Shown here piece by piece: positions 34,395-43,208 of a stretch of 64,000 nt of DNA. The DNA comes from Mycolicibacterium alvei. GTDB lineage: Bacteria; Actinomycetota; Actinomycetes; Mycobacteriales; Mycobacteriaceae. The position numbers were made by a program, and so were the translations under genes. The stretch covers positions 4,216,001-4,280,000 of the forward strand of contig NZ_AP022565.1 of assembly GCF_010727325.1 (NCBI RefSeq). The letters run 5' to 3'. Each line of letters begins with the position of its first letter. Position 1 is the first letter of the stretch. The notes beneath the pieces are model-generated. The model ran no database searches and was not told the DNA's origin. It saw only the letters and a program-made list of their open reading frames with translations.

Positions 34395-35159
34395 GTGAGT
34401 TCGACGCACGGCGGGCTGTTCCCGGATGCCGCCCCGGCCTGGCTCAAACCGCTGGTGGACAACCTCGACCGGGTGCCCGACGCCTACCGTCGGCGGGTCC
34501 CCCCGGACGTGCTGGCGGGCATCGTCGAAGCCAACAATCAAGCGGCCCGGGCCGGCGCGCTGCGCGACGCCGCAGTTCTGGTGCTGTTCTCCGGCCCGCC
34601 CGAGGGCGCACCCCCACTGCTTCCCGAGGATGCCGACCTGCTGGTGACGGTCCGCGCCTCGACCCTGCGCCATCATGCGGGCCAGGCTGCGTTCCCCGGC
34701 GGGGCGACCGATCCCGGCGACCAGGGTCCGGTGGGTACGGCCTTCCGCGAGGCCTGGGAAGAGACGGGTATCGATACCAGCCGGCTCTACCCGTTGGCGA
34801 CGCTGGAGAAGATGTTCATCCCGCCGTCCGGGTTCCACGTGGTCCCGGTGCTGGCCTACTCGCCCGACCCGGGGCAGGTCGCCGTGGTCAACGAATCCGA
34901 GACCGCCGTCGTCACGCGGGTTCCGGTGCGCGCCTTCATCAACCCGGAGAATCGGCTGATGGTGTACCGGGACGCCAACGCCGGCCGGTTCGCGGGGCCG
35001 GCCTTCCTGCTCAACCAGATGCTGGTGTGGGGTTTCACCGGCCAGATCATCTCGGCGATCCTCGACGTCGCGGGTTGGGCCAAGCCCTGGAACACCGACG
35101 ATGTCCGCGGACTCGACGATGCAATGGCCCTTGTCGGGCATGACAACGGTTACGGTTAA
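34395..35159 (+). CDS. NUDIX hydrolase, CoA pyrophosphatase type
   Basis: 254 residues. The NuCoA signature LRHHAGQAAFPGG directly precedes the NUDIX box ending FREAWEETGID, the combination seen in CoA and acyl-CoA diphosphatases (Rv3672c position). GTG 34395 follows AGGAGCACCCGG. Located between a thioredoxin-like protein and marP, 23 nt from the latter, likely one operon from nth to marP. Confidence 0.9.
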   Translation: MSSTHGGLFPDAAPAWLKPLVDNLDRVPDAYRRRVPPDVLAGIVEANNQAARAGALRDAAVLVLFSGPPEGAPPLLPEDADLLVTVRASTLRHHAGQAAFPGGATDPGDQGPVGTAFREAWEETGIDTSRLYPLATLEKMFIPPSGFHVVPVLAYSPDPGQVAVVNESETAVVTRVPVRAFINPENRLMVYRDANAGRFAGPAFLLNQMLVWGFTGQIISAILDVAGWAKPWNTDDVRGLDDAMALVGHDNGYG

Positions 35160-35182
35160 GCCCAATGTTGAAGTGGATATAG

Positions 35183-36373
35183 ATGACACCTTCGGTCTGG
35201 CTCGATTTCGCCATCCTCGGCATCGGGTTCGTCGCAGCCATTTCCGGCTGGCGTTCCGGTGCGCTCGGCTCCCTGCTGTCCTTCATCGGCGTGGTGCTCG
35301 GTGCGGTGGCAGGCGTGCTGCTGGCGCCGCACGTGATTCCGCACATCTCGGGTGACCGCACCAAGCTGTTCGCCACGCTGTTCCTGATCCTTGCCCTCGT
35401 GGTGATCGGTGAGATCGCCGGTGTGGTGCTGGGCCGTGCCGTGCGCGGCACCATCCGAAACCCCGTGTTCCGGGTGGTGGACTCGGCGGTCGGCGTGAGT
35501 CTGATGCTGGTCGCCGTCCTCGTCGCATCCTGGTTGCTGGGGAGCCTGCTGACTTCCTCGGACCAGCCGAATCTGGCTGCGGCGGTGAAGAATTCGCGGG
35601 TACTCACCGAGGTCGACAAGGTGGCGCCGGACTGGCTTCGCTCGGTGCCGAACCGGTTGTCGGCGCTGTTGGACACCTCGGGGCTGCCCGATGTGCTCGA
35701 ACCGTTCGGCCGGACCCCGATCGTCAACGTCGACGCCCCGGACGCCGCGCTGGCCACCGATCCCATCGTGACGACCTCCCGGCCCAGCGTGGTCAAGATC
35801 CGTGGCGTCGCACCGAGTTGCCAGAAAGTGCTTGAGGGCAGCGGGTTCGTGGTCGCCCAAAACCGGGTGATGTCCAACGCCCACGTGGTCGCCGGTGCCG
35901 ACAGCGTCACCATCGAGGCCGACGGCAAGACCTACGACGCCGGCGTGGTGTCGTATGACCCCAACGCCGACATCTCCATCCTCGACGTACCGAACCTGCC
36001 GATCGCCCCGCTGCAGTTCGCCGACCAACCGGCCCCGAAGGGTACCGACGCCGTGGTGATGGGTTACCCGGGCGGCGGCGACTTCCTGGCCACCCCGGCC
36101 CGCGTGCGCGAGATCATCGAGCTCAACGGGCCCGACATCTACCGCACCACCACCGTCACCCGCGAGGTCTACACGGTCAGAGGCACAGTGCGGCAAGGCA
36201 ATTCAGGCGGGCCGATGATCAACCGGGCAGGCAAGGTGCTGGGCGTGGTGTTCGGTGCGGCAGTCGACGACGTCGACACCGGGTTCGTGCTGACCGCCAA
36301 GGAAGTCGAGCACCAGCTGGCCAAGATCGACAACACCGAGCGGGTCCAGACCGGCACCTGCATCAACTCCTGA
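35183..36373 (+). CDS. marP: Membrane serine protease MarP
   Basis: 396 residues. Four hydrophobic segments in the first ~130 residues form a CvpA/colicin-V-like membrane part; the periplasmic chymotrypsin-like domain follows with His in MSNAHVVAG, Asp in DPNADISILD and Ser in RQGNSGGPM. In M. tuberculosis MarP (Rv3671c) keeps the cytoplasm neutral in acid and cleaves the cell-wall hydrolase RipA. Cys pairs (e.g. PSCQK and the terminal GTCINS) can form the regulating disulfide. The stop directly abuts the ephE stop with no spacer. Confidence 0.95.
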   Translation: MTPSVWLDFAILGIGFVAAISGWRSGALGSLLSFIGVVLGAVAGVLLAPHVIPHISGDRTKLFATLFLILALVVIGEIAGVVLGRAVRGTIRNPVFRVVDSAVGVSLMLVAVLVASWLLGSLLTSSDQPNLAAAVKNSRVLTEVDKVAPDWLRSVPNRLSALLDTSGLPDVLEPFGRTPIVNVDAPDAALATDPIVTTSRPSVVKIRGVAPSCQKVLEGSGFVVAQNRVMSNAHVVAGADSVTIEADGKTYDAGVVSYDPNADISILDVPNLPIAPLQFADQPAPKGTDAVVMGYPGGGDFLATPARVREIIELNGPDIYRTTTVTREVYTVRGTVRQGNSGGPMINRAGKVLGVVFGAAVDDVDTGFVLTAKEVEHQLAKIDNTERVQTGTCINS

Positions 36374-37348
36374 TCAGTTGGCGTGCAGCTGGGCCAGGAA
36401 CCGGCTCAGCTGCCCGTTGACCGCCTCCGGTTGTTCTTCGTGGCTGAAATGTCCAGCGCCCGTGATCGATACGTACCGTCCATGGGGTGCGTAGTGCTGG
36501 GTCCGGTGCACCGGGTCGGGCAGCACGTACGGGTCGGCGTCACCGCGCATGTGCAGCACCGGCACGTTGATCGGGCGTTTCATCGAACGCATGAATCGCC
36601 GACCCTCACCGCGCAGTTGGCTGCGCACCGCCCACCGCTGGTACTCCAGTGCACAGTGCGCGGCCCCGGGAATCTGGATGGCCTGACGCAGGTGGTTCAT
36701 GGTGAGGGCGAAGTCCTGGCTGGTCTGCCAGGTGGCCCCGGCCCGGGTGCGGACCAGGCGCTCCAACTCCGCGCCGCCGTGGCGGGTCAGCGTGTGCTCG
36801 GGCCAGCCCGGCAGCTGATACCTCAACATCGACGGCAACAGGGCGCGGCCCTGATCGCGGCGTGTCAACGTGGACGCCCTCAGAGCCAGCGGGTGCGGTG
36901 AGCTGATGAGTGCGATCGCGTCGACCACACGCGGGTGCAGCGCCGCGGTCGCCCAGCACACCAGACCGCCGTCTGCATGCCCGACCAGCGTCGCGGTCTT
37001 GTGCCCCAACGCGCGGACCAGGCCGGCGGTGTCCCCGGCCAGGGTCCAGCCGTCGTAACCGCGAGGCGGTTTGTCACTGTCGCCGTAGCCGCGCAGGTCG
37101 ACCGCCACCACACGGGCGTCGGTCAGTCCGGTGAGTTGGTGTCGCCACGACCACCAGAACGAGCCGAACCCGTGCAGGAGGATGACCAGTGGGCGGTCCG
37201 CGTCGGCCTGCGAGCTCTCGCCCTCCACCACATGGTCGGGCTGCGAGCTCTCGCCCTCCACCACATGAAACCGAATCCCATTGGCATGCACCTGCAGATG
37301 CCGCCACGGCCCGTCGATTCTCGCGATCGACGGGGCGGGTGGAGGCAT
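36374..37348 (-). CDS. ephE: Alpha/beta hydrolase, epoxide hydrolase EphE-like
   Basis: 324 residues: oxyanion motif LLHGFGSFWWSW, RGYGDSDKP, nucleophile elbow VGHADGGLV (Asp, as in epoxide hydrolases) and late His in GAGHFSHEE. It matches the position of Rv3670. ATG 37348 shares one base with the upstream stop (TAATG). Near residue 35 the motif VEGESSQ is repeated because of a 33-bp tandem duplication (37202-37267) that inserts 11 residues ahead of the first core strand. Confidence 0.9.
   Translation of the reverse strand: MPPPAPSIARIDGPWRHLQVHANGIRFHVVEGESSQPDHVVEGESSQADADRPLVILLHGFGSFWWSWRHQLTGLTDARVVAVDLRGYGDSDKPPRGYDGWTLAGDTAGLVRALGHKTATLVGHADGGLVCWATAALHPRVVDAIALISSPHPLALRASTLTRRDQGRALLPSMLRYQLPGWPEHTLTRHGGAELERLVRTRAGATWQTSQDFALTMNHLRQAIQIPGAAHCALEYQRWAVRSQLRGEGRRFMRSMKRPINVPVLHMRGDADPYVLPDPVHRTQHYAPHGRYVSITGAGHFSHEEQPEAVNGQLSRFLAQLHAN
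37202..37267. repeat. 33-bp tandem duplication inside ephE
   Basis: Two adjacent 33-nt units (37202-37234 and 37235-37267) differ at one base (37207 versus 37240). The reading frame is kept, adding 11 residues that repeat V-V-E-G-E-S-S-Q near the N-terminus. The near identity indicates a recent slippage event. Confidence 0.9.
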
Positions 37349-37854
37349 TACCAGCCTGACGGGTCGGTGGCGGGCTTGGCCGGGACGGCCGCCGCGGTGC
37401 CCTTGTCGTGGCCCGGCGTCAGGGCCACGCGGGTCTCCTTGACCGACTCGATGGTCTGCTGCGGACCCTTGATCCGTCGCACCTTCAGGAAGCCGAACAA
37501 CGCCAGCGCCCCGGTGGTCAGCACCATCAGGCCGAACACGATGAGGAAGGCCACCCAGCGCCACAGCCAGGTGTCGAGCAACTCGGCGACGAAGAAGAAG
37601 AAAAAGAACGTCGAGTAGAACAGGACCACCAGCGCGGCGATGAAGAAGACGCTGCCGGTCAGACCCTTCTTCACATCTCGGGTGATCTCGGCCTTGGCCA
37701 ACTCCACCTCGGCGCGCAGCAGGGTGGAGACCTGCGCGGTGGCGTCCTTGACCAGGTCGCCGATCGACGGGTCCGGCTTGGGCGCATGCGGGTCGACGAG
37801 CGGAATCGAGGTCACCGTCGTCGGAACGCCGTCCCTGCGGTCGCCTGTGCTCAT
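37348..37854 (-). CDS. Phage holin family-like membrane protein (Rv3669-like)
   Basis: 168 residues. An amphipathic N-terminal half with VSTLLRAEVELAKAEITRDVKKG is followed by two membrane helices (FFIAALVVLFYSTFFFFFFVAELL and WVAFLIVFGLMVLTTGALALFGFL in outline) and a Pro/Ala-rich tail, the layout of the Phage_holin_3_6-type actinobacterial membrane proteins. Not a phage gene in practice; function unknown. ATG 37854 (MSTGDRR) is chosen; ATG 37863 three codons upstream is equally possible. Confidence 0.82.
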   Translation of the reverse strand: MSTGDRRDGVPTTVTSIPLVDPHAPKPDPSIGDLVKDATAQVSTLLRAEVELAKAEITRDVKKGLTGSVFFIAALVVLFYSTFFFFFFVAELLDTWLWRWVAFLIVFGLMVLTTGALALFGFLKVRRIKGPQQTIESVKETRVALTPGHDKGTAAAVPAKPATDPSGW

Positions 37855-37968
37855 GGCGTTCATGTTGCCATGCGACGAAGCCGTTAACGATCCCGGTCGA
37901 CATCCGGGTCTTAGTAGACTGAGCCCATTCTTGAGTTGCGCGGGTCGGGCGCGTCGATCGGAGGACAC

Positions 37969-38664
37969 TTGACGAGCAGACACCGCTGGCAGTTGTTGAT
38001 TGGTGCCCCGGTCATCGCCGCCATTGCGATGTTGACTCCGGCCCTTGCGCATGCCGATCCGCCGGTGGTGCTCGGTGGCGGCTCGGGGATCGTGGTCAAC
38101 GGCGACGCATTCTGCACGCTCACCGCGATCGGGCACGACAACGCCGGCCGGCTCATCGGCTTCACCTCGGCACACTGCGGCGGGCCGGGCGCCACGGTGT
38201 CGGCTGAAGGTGCCGACAGCGCCGGAGTGGTGGGCACGATGGTGGCCGGCAACGACCTGCTCGACTACGCGGTCATCGAATTCGATCCGGCCAAGGTGAC
38301 GCCGACCAACAACGTCAACGGTTTCCAGATCGACGGGCTCGGACCGGACCCGGCGTTCGGCGAGATCGCCTGCAAGCTGGGCCGAACGACGGGCTACTCC
38401 TGCGGTGTCACGTGGGGGCCGGGTAAGGATCCGGGCACCATCGTCAACCAGGTGTGCGGCCAGCCCGGAGACTCGGGTGCGCCGGTCACGGTCAACAACC
38501 GGCTGGTCGGCATGATTCACGGCGCCTATTCCGAGGAATTGCCGACCTGTGTGGTGAAGTTCGTGCCGCTGCATACGCCGGCGGTGACGATGTCGTTCAA
38601 CACGCAGCTGGCAGACATCACCGCCAAGAACCGACCGGGAACGGGTTTCGTCCCGGTCGGTTAG
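37969..38664 (+). CDS. Secreted chymotrypsin-like serine protease (Rv3668c-like)
   Basis: 231 residues from TTG 37969, preceded by GGAGGAC a few bases upstream. Signal peptide: basic start, hydrophobic WQLLIGAPVIAAIAMLTPALAHA with cleavage after AHA. The mature domain keeps His in FTSAHCGG, Asp in LLDYAVIEF and Ser in GQPGDSGAPV, plus paired cysteines, resembling alpha-lytic-protease-like S1 peptidases without a pro-domain. Likely exported protease; target unknown. It converges with acs, 7 nt apart. Confidence 0.88.
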   Translation: MTSRHRWQLLIGAPVIAAIAMLTPALAHADPPVVLGGGSGIVVNGDAFCTLTAIGHDNAGRLIGFTSAHCGGPGATVSAEGADSAGVVGTMVAGNDLLDYAVIEFDPAKVTPTNNVNGFQIDGLGPDPAFGEIACKLGRTTGYSCGVTWGPGKDPGTIVNQVCGQPGDSGAPVTVNNRLVGMIHGAYSEELPTCVVKFVPLHTPAVTMSFNTQLADITAKNRPGTGFVPVG

Positions 38665-38671
38665 CGCGGAA

Positions 38672-40633
38672 TCACTTGCTGGCGCGGATGGCTTCGAACA
38701 CGCTGGGGTCGACCAGGGTTGAGGTGTCGCCGAGTTCGCGGCCTTCGGCGACGTCACGCAGCAGCCGGCGCATGATCTTGCCGCTGCGGGTCTTGGGCAG
38801 TTCGGGCACGACGTGGATCTCGCGGGGTTTGGCGATCGGGGAGATCTCGGTGGACACCTGTGCGCGCAGTTCGTCGATCATGGTGTCGGCCCCGCCGTGC
38901 GCAGACTCCTTGAGGATGACGAACGCGCAGATCGCCTGGCCGGTGGTGTCGTCGGAGGCACCCACGACGGCGGCCTCGGCCACTCCGGAATGTCCGACCA
39001 GTGCCGACTCCACCTCGGCGGTGGAAATCCGGTGCCCGGAGATGTTCATGACGTCGTCGATGCGGCCCAGCACCCAGATGTTTCCGTCGGAGTCGTAGCG
39101 GGCGCCGTCACCGGCGAAGTACCAGCCCTGCTCGGCGAACCGTGACCAGTAGGTCTCGGTGAACCGCTTCGGGTCGCCCCAGATGCCGCGCAGCATCGCC
39201 GGCCACGGCTGATCGAGCACCAGGTAACCGGTGACGTGCTCGGCTTCATCAGCGCCGGGGATCAACTCGTTGCCGTCGTCATCGACGATCTTGGCGCTGA
39301 TGCCGGGCAGCGGGGTCATCGCCGAGCCGGGCTTGGCCGCGGTGACACCGGGCAGCGGGGAGATCATGATCGCCCCGGTCTCGGTCTGCCACCAGGTGTC
39401 CACGACGGGGGTCTTGCCCGCGCCGATGACTTCGGCGTACCAGCGCCAGGCCTCGGGGTTGATCGGCTCACCCACCGAACCCAGCAGCCGCAGGCTGGAC
39501 AGGTTGTGGGCGGCCGGGATCTGCCGACCCAGCTTCATGAAGGTGCGGATCAGGGTCGGTGCGGTGTAATAGATGGTGACACCGTACTTTTCGATGATCT
39601 CGAAGTGGCGGTGCTCGGTGGGTGAGGTCGGGGTGCCTTCGTAGACGACCTGGGTGGCGCCGTTGGCCAGCGGTCCGTAGACGATGTAGGTGTGCCCGGT
39701 CACCCAGCCGATGTCGGCGGTGCACCAGTACACGTCGGTCTCGGGTTTGAGGTCGAACACGTTGTAATGCGTGTACGCCGACTGGGCCAGGTAGCCGCCC
39801 GAGGTGTGCACGATGCCCTTGGGCTTACCGGTGGTGCCCGAGGTGTACAGCAGAAACAGCGGCTGCTCGGAATCAAAGGACTCTGGATCATGGTGCGTTG
39901 ACTGGCTTTCCACAGCCTCGTGCCACCACAGGTCGCGGCCCTGGGTCCAGTTCACGTCGATTCCGGTGCGGCGCACCACCAGGACGTGCTCGACCGACGG
40001 TTGGCCGGAGACGGCTTCATCCACGGCGTCCTTGAGCGAGGCGGCCTTACCGCGCCGGTACTGACCGTCGGTGGTGATGACCAGCTTGGCTTCGGCGTCC
40101 TCGACGCGGGCCCGCAGCGCAGACGCGGAGAACCCGGCGAACACGACGCTGTGCATGGCGCCCAGCCGGGCACAGGCCAGCATCGCCACGATCGCCTCGG
40201 GCACCATCGGCATGTAGATGGCGACGCGGTCACCGGCGGTCAGGCCCAGGGCAGCCAGCGCATTGGCGGCCTTGCAGACCTCGTCTTTGAGTTGGGCGTA
40301 GGTGATGTCGCGGGCGTCACCGACCGGTTCGCCTTCCCAGTGGATCGCCACCCGGTCGCCATTGCCGGCCTCGACGTGACGGTCCACGCAGTTGTAGGCG
40401 ACATTCAGCTTGCCGCCGACGAACCACTTCGCGAACGGGGCCTCCGACCAGTCCAGCACCTCGCCGAAAGGGGTCTGCCAGGACAGTCGATTGGCCTGGG
40501 CGGCCCAGAACGCCAGCCGGTCGGCCTGCGCCTCGGCGTACAACTGCTCTGTCGCGTTGGCATTGGCCGCGAAACTGGCAGGCGGCGGATAGGCTGACGG
40601 AACTTCGCTAGACGTCGCTGGCGCGTGTGACAT
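38672..40633 (-). CDS. acs: Acetyl-CoA synthetase
   Basis: 653 residues from ATG 40633. AMP-binding motifs [28 protein letters not shown] and the C-terminal [16 protein letters not shown], whose lysine is the site acetylated by the cAMP-dependent Pat acetyltransferase in mycobacteria. It makes acetyl-CoA from acetate. A GTGA-N6-TCAC site lies 5-18 nt before the start codon, consistent with direct control by Crp. In M. tuberculosis the dppABCD operon separates acs from Rv3662c; here they are divergent neighbours. Confidence 0.96.
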   Translation of the reverse strand: MSHAPATSSEVPSAYPPPASFAANANATEQLYAEAQADRLAFWAAQANRLSWQTPFGEVLDWSEAPFAKWFVGGKLNVAYNCVDRHVEAGNGDRVAIHWEGEPVGDARDITYAQLKDEVCKAANALAALGLTAGDRVAIYMPMVPEAIVAMLACARLGAMHSVVFAGFSASALRARVEDAEAKLVITTDGQYRRGKAASLKDAVDEAVSGQPSVEHVLVVRRTGIDVNWTQGRDLWWHEAVESQSTHHDPESFDSEQPLFLLYTSGTTGKPKGIVHTSGGYLAQSAYTHYNVFDLKPETDVYWCTADIGWVTGHTYIVYGPLANGATQVVYEGTPTSPTEHRHFEIIEKYGVTIYYTAPTLIRTFMKLGRQIPAAHNLSSLRLLGSVGEPINPEAWRWYAEVIGAGKTPVVDTWWQTETGAIMISPLPGVTAAKPGSAMTPLPGISAKIVDDDGNELIPGADEAEHVTGYLVLDQPWPAMLRGIWGDPKRFTETYWSRFAEQGWYFAGDGARYDSDGNIWVLGRIDDVMNISGHRISTAEVESALVGHSGVAEAAVVGASDDTTGQAICAFVILKESAHGGADTMIDELRAQVSTEISPIAKPREIHVVPELPKTRSGKIMRRLLRDVAEGRELGDTSTLVDPSVFEAIRASK

Positions 40634-40637
40634 GAAT

Positions 40638-40651
40638 GTGAGCGTAGTCAC
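40638..40651. promoter_or_regulatory. Crp-type site at the acs start
   Basis: GTGAgcgtagTCAC matches the mycobacterial Crp motif GTGA-N6-TCAC exactly. Its edge is 5 nt from the acs start codon, so a bound protein would cover the ribosome site region and any short leader, favouring repression. Confidence 0.7.
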
Positions 40652-40759
40652 CAAACGTTGCAGTGGCGTTGGGACGTCGCAAGACGGTTGTCGGGCGGCG
40701 GTCCTGATGCGCCCAACGGTCGGCGAGATGGCGTTCAGCGGTCGGCTAGCGTTTCGCGT

Positions 40760-41500
40760 ATGACCGATCCACTCGCACCACTGGTCGACCTGCCCGGCGT
40801 GTCTGCGGCGAGCGACGAGGCGCGTGAGGCCTTGGGCCGAGCCCATCGACACAAGTTCAACCTGCGCGGCTGGCCGCAGACGGCGGCCGAAGCCGCCCTG
40901 CGTGCGGCGCGGGCCTCCGCCGTGCTCGACGGTGGGGCCGTCCAGTTGTCCGCCGACGGTGAACCCGATGCGGTGACCGCGGGCGCCATCCGCGTCGCCG
41001 AGGCACTGGAAGGCGGTGCCAGCTCGCTCGTCGGGGTGTGGCAGCGGGCGCCGATGCAGGCCCTGGCCCGACTGCACGCGTTGGCCGCAGCCGACCTCAC
41101 CGACGACGAGCACCTGGGCCGGCCGCGGACCGACCCTGACGTCGGGCGCCGTCTCGAGCTTTTGGCGGAGATCGTGACGGGCGGCTCCAAAGTTCCCGCT
41201 CCCGTGCTGGCCGCGGTGGCCCATGGCGAACTCATCAGCCTGGCTCCATTCGGGACCGCCGACGGGGTGGTGGCACGCGCGGTGTCGCGCTTGGTGACCA
41301 TCGCCAGCGGGCTGGATCCGCACGGGCTGGGGGTTCCTGAGGCGCACTGGATGCGGAAGTCGGGGGAGTACCGGGCTGCTGCACGGGGATTCGCCTCCGG
41401 CACGGCCGACGGGCTGACCGCGTGGCTGTTGCTCAGTAGTGAGGCCCTGCAGGACGGTGCGCGCGAAGCGCTGCAGATCGCCCAGTCGGCGGCCGGCTGA
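40760..41500 (+). CDS. Rv3662c-like protein, degenerate Fic-like domain
   Basis: 246 residues, mainly helical. At about residues 155-180 [19 protein letters not shown] lines up column by column with the Fic motif region of AMP-transferases (H-x-x-F...HPFxDGNGRxxR), but the catalytic His is Ala and Asn/first Arg of GNGR are replaced. Thus it may be an inactive Fic-fold protein; earlier annotations as oxidoreductase have no visible support. Conserved next to the Ms1 RNA in mycobacteria. ATG 40760 chosen. Confidence 0.7.
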   Translation: MTDPLAPLVDLPGVSAASDEAREALGRAHRHKFNLRGWPQTAAEAALRAARASAVLDGGAVQLSADGEPDAVTAGAIRVAEALEGGASSLVGVWQRAPMQALARLHALAAADLTDDEHLGRPRTDPDVGRRLELLAEIVTGGSKVPAPVLAAVAHGELISLAPFGTADGVVARAVSRLVTIASGLDPHGLGVPEAHWMRKSGEYRAAARGFASGTADGLTAWLLLSSEALQDGAREALQIAQSAAG

Positions 41501-41526
41501 ACCCGCAGCTCGCGGCGCTCTCAGCA

Positions 41527-41830
41527 AACGAAAGCGGGCGACGTTCCGAAACGATGTCTCGGCTCGTCGCCCGCTAGCACGGATACCGGTTACCAAGCGT
41601 GCCAGGTGGGTTGCGTGGGTGACCTCGGCGTCCTTGCGATGCGCTTCGGCTGCAACCCCACCCAAGGAGTCGTCGTGGCCGTTCGCTCTCCGCAATCACG
41701 CAGGCCCGCAACACTTTTGCCTATTCCGCGGCATGTGCTCCGCGTGGGTGCCGGGACCCGTGCTGGGAAACCTGGTGCGGGAGATTTAGCCTTCTCTTCC
41801 GACTACCTCTTGGCCTCATCAAGCTTCCGT
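41527..41830 (-). ncRNA. Ms1/MTS2823-like RNA (6S-like RNA of mycobacteria)
   Basis: The 427-nt gap between the Rv3662c-like and Rv3661-like genes is where M. tuberculosis MTS2823 and M. smegmatis Ms1 lie, transcribed on the strand of Rv3661, here minus. At its 3' side AGCGGGCGACG pairs with CGTCGCCCGCT (41533-41575) and is followed on the minus strand by TTTCGTTT, a terminator. A promoter-like pair lies at 41837-41865. About 300 nt results, matching Ms1, which binds core RNA polymerase in stationary phase. Ends are estimated. Plus-strand short frames here are not protein-like. Confidence 0.75.
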
Positions 41831-41836
41831 GGTTCC

Positions 41837-41865
41837 TTTGTACTACGTGACCACGGTCACAGCAA
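41837..41865 (-). promoter_or_regulatory. Putative Ms1 promoter containing a Crp-type site
   Basis: On the minus strand TTGCTG (41860-41865) and TACAAA (41837-41842) are spaced by 17 nt. Between them is the 14-bp palindrome GTGAccacggTCAC (41847-41860), an exact Crp-type site. A protein bound there would contact polymerase directly or block it. Confidence 0.6.
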
Positions 41866-41927
41866 GGGTGAAATGCACCCGAGTTCCGATCGTTACGCCG
41901 AGGTCGTCAGCAACGACACGCGGTAGT

Positions 41928-42785
41928 TCAGGATGTGAAGCGGCGCAAGAGCGAATATGTCAGTGCGCCGGCCGCCAGGGCGCTGATCCCGACGGCCGCA
42001 GTGGTGGCGACGGCGGCCGTCGACGGAGCCGAAATCCGGTCGCGCAACGACACCGGTCGGGTGAAGGTCAGCACCGGCCAGCCGCGCGATGCGGCCTCCT
42101 TGCGCAGGCCACGGTCGGGATTGACGGCGGTGGGGTGGCCCACCGATTCGAGCATCGGAACATCGGTGATCGAATCCGAGTAGGCGTAGCAGTGGTCCAG
42201 GGCGTAGCCCTCGCGTGCGGCCAGGGCGCGGATCGCCTCGACCTTGCCCTCGCCGTAGCAGTAGAACGCGATCTCGCCGGTGTAGCGCCCCTCTTCGACC
42301 ACCATCCGGGTCGCCATCGCATGGGTGGCGCCCAACGCCCTGGCGATCGGCGCGACGATTTCCTCGCCCGAGGCCGACACCACCACGACGTCGCGGCCGC
42401 ACAGCTTGTGGTCGGCGATCAGCTCGGCGGCCTCGGCGAAGACCAGCGGGTCGACGATGTCGTGCAAGGTCTCGCCGACGATTGACTTGACCTGCTCGAC
42501 GTCCCAACCGGTGCACATGTTCGTGACGTAGCTGCGCATCCGGTCCATCTGATCGTGGTCGGCACCCGACATCAGGAACAGAAACTGGGCATAGGTCGAC
42601 TTCAATACGGTCCGACGGTTCAACAGGCCCTGATTGAAAAAAGGTTTGCTGAAAGCGAACGCGCTCGACTTGGCGATTACGGTCTTGTCGAGGTCGAAAA
42701 AGGCCGCGGTGCGCACCGGCCGATCATTGGCCGGCCCGGATTGCGGTGTGGTCAATTCCTCGGCAGCCCGATCGGAAGCGGTCAC
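41928..42785 (-). CDS. HAD-superfamily phosphatase (SerB-like, Rv3661-like)
   Basis: 285 residues from GTG 42785. HAD motif I FFDLDKTVI, motif II VVVVSASGE, and motif IV YAYSDSITDVPMLE. The C1-type cap and sequence fit the phosphoserine-phosphatase-like group; a C-terminal hydrophobic stretch (VATTAAVGISALAAGALTYSLL) may tether it to the membrane. The frame is open further upstream but that segment overlaps divergent regulatory DNA. Called a plausible inhibitor-of-morphological-differentiation relative in some annotations; substrate unproven. Confidence 0.85.
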   Translation of the reverse strand: MTASDRAAEELTTPQSGPANDRPVRTAAFFDLDKTVIAKSSAFAFSKPFFNQGLLNRRTVLKSTYAQFLFLMSGADHDQMDRMRSYVTNMCTGWDVEQVKSIVGETLHDIVDPLVFAEAAELIADHKLCGRDVVVVSASGEEIVAPIARALGATHAMATRMVVEEGRYTGEIAFYCYGEGKVEAIRALAAREGYALDHCYAYSDSITDVPMLESVGHPTAVNPDRGLRKEAASRGWPVLTFTRPVSLRDRISAPSTAAVATTAAVGISALAAGALTYSLLRRFTS

Positions 42786-42907
42786 GAGCGCCAGCATAGA
42801 GGCAGCTACGGCCGCGGTACTGGCTGTGAATGCAAAATGGCAGTTCACGACACATTCTTTCGGGCGGCGATTCCGGAATCCCGCGTGGTAGCCCGCACCG
42901 GTGTCCC

Positions 42908-42938
42908 TTGCATGTTTTGGCAGTTCCGTGTGTATAGT
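42908..42938 (+). promoter_or_regulatory. Promoter of the 6C RNA
   Basis: TTGCAT (42908-42913) and TATAGT (42933-42938), 19 nt apart, precede the structured RNA by about 7 nt. The -10 is close to the SigA consensus; the spacer is slightly long. Confidence 0.6.
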
Positions 42939-42944
42939 GAGCAT

Positions 42945-43038
42945 TACTCGGCTTATGCCGAGGGTGTATCAGCCCGACCCCCCGGGGCTGATACACGACG
43001 ACCTCCGCCTCCTCCCCCCCTGGCGGGGGTCGTCCCTT
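42945..43038 (+). ncRNA. 6C small RNA (ncRv13660c/B11-like)
   Basis: After a small CTCGG/CCGAG hairpin come two strong stem-loops: GTGTATCAGCCC/GGGCTGATACAC (42964-42996) with a loop containing six C, and a 13-bp stem 42997-43009/43022-43034 with a 12-nt C-rich loop, ending in CCTTTTC. Two hairpins with C-rich loops define the 6C RNA family of actinobacteria. Its place between the Rv3661- and Rv3660c-like genes, on the strand of the latter, matches M. tuberculosis B11. Its C-rich loops pair with G-rich leader sequences of target mRNAs. Confidence 0.88.
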
Positions 43039-43208
43039 TTCTGGGGGGAAATAACCCCGGTCGGCCCGGACGCTGTGGTTGCGGAACCGCGTTTTCAGCG
43101 TGTCGCCCGGTGCGTCCTCGGCCCGGCGTTGATCCACAGGCCGAAGTTCATCCACAATCCGCGGATTGGTGATGGTGCCGGCCCTGTCGTTGCCCGCAGG
43201 CTGGGCAT

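Noticed and set aside
41606..41926. Plus-strand 106-codon frame in the gap after the Rv3662c-type gene
   Set aside because: It overlaps the Ms1-like RNA and its terminator on the opposite strand and is not protein-like.
42961..43040. Possible CRISPR or simple repeat because of C-runs and palindromes
   Set aside because: Only two different hairpins are present and they fit the 6C RNA fold; no CRISPR array is seen anywhere in the window.
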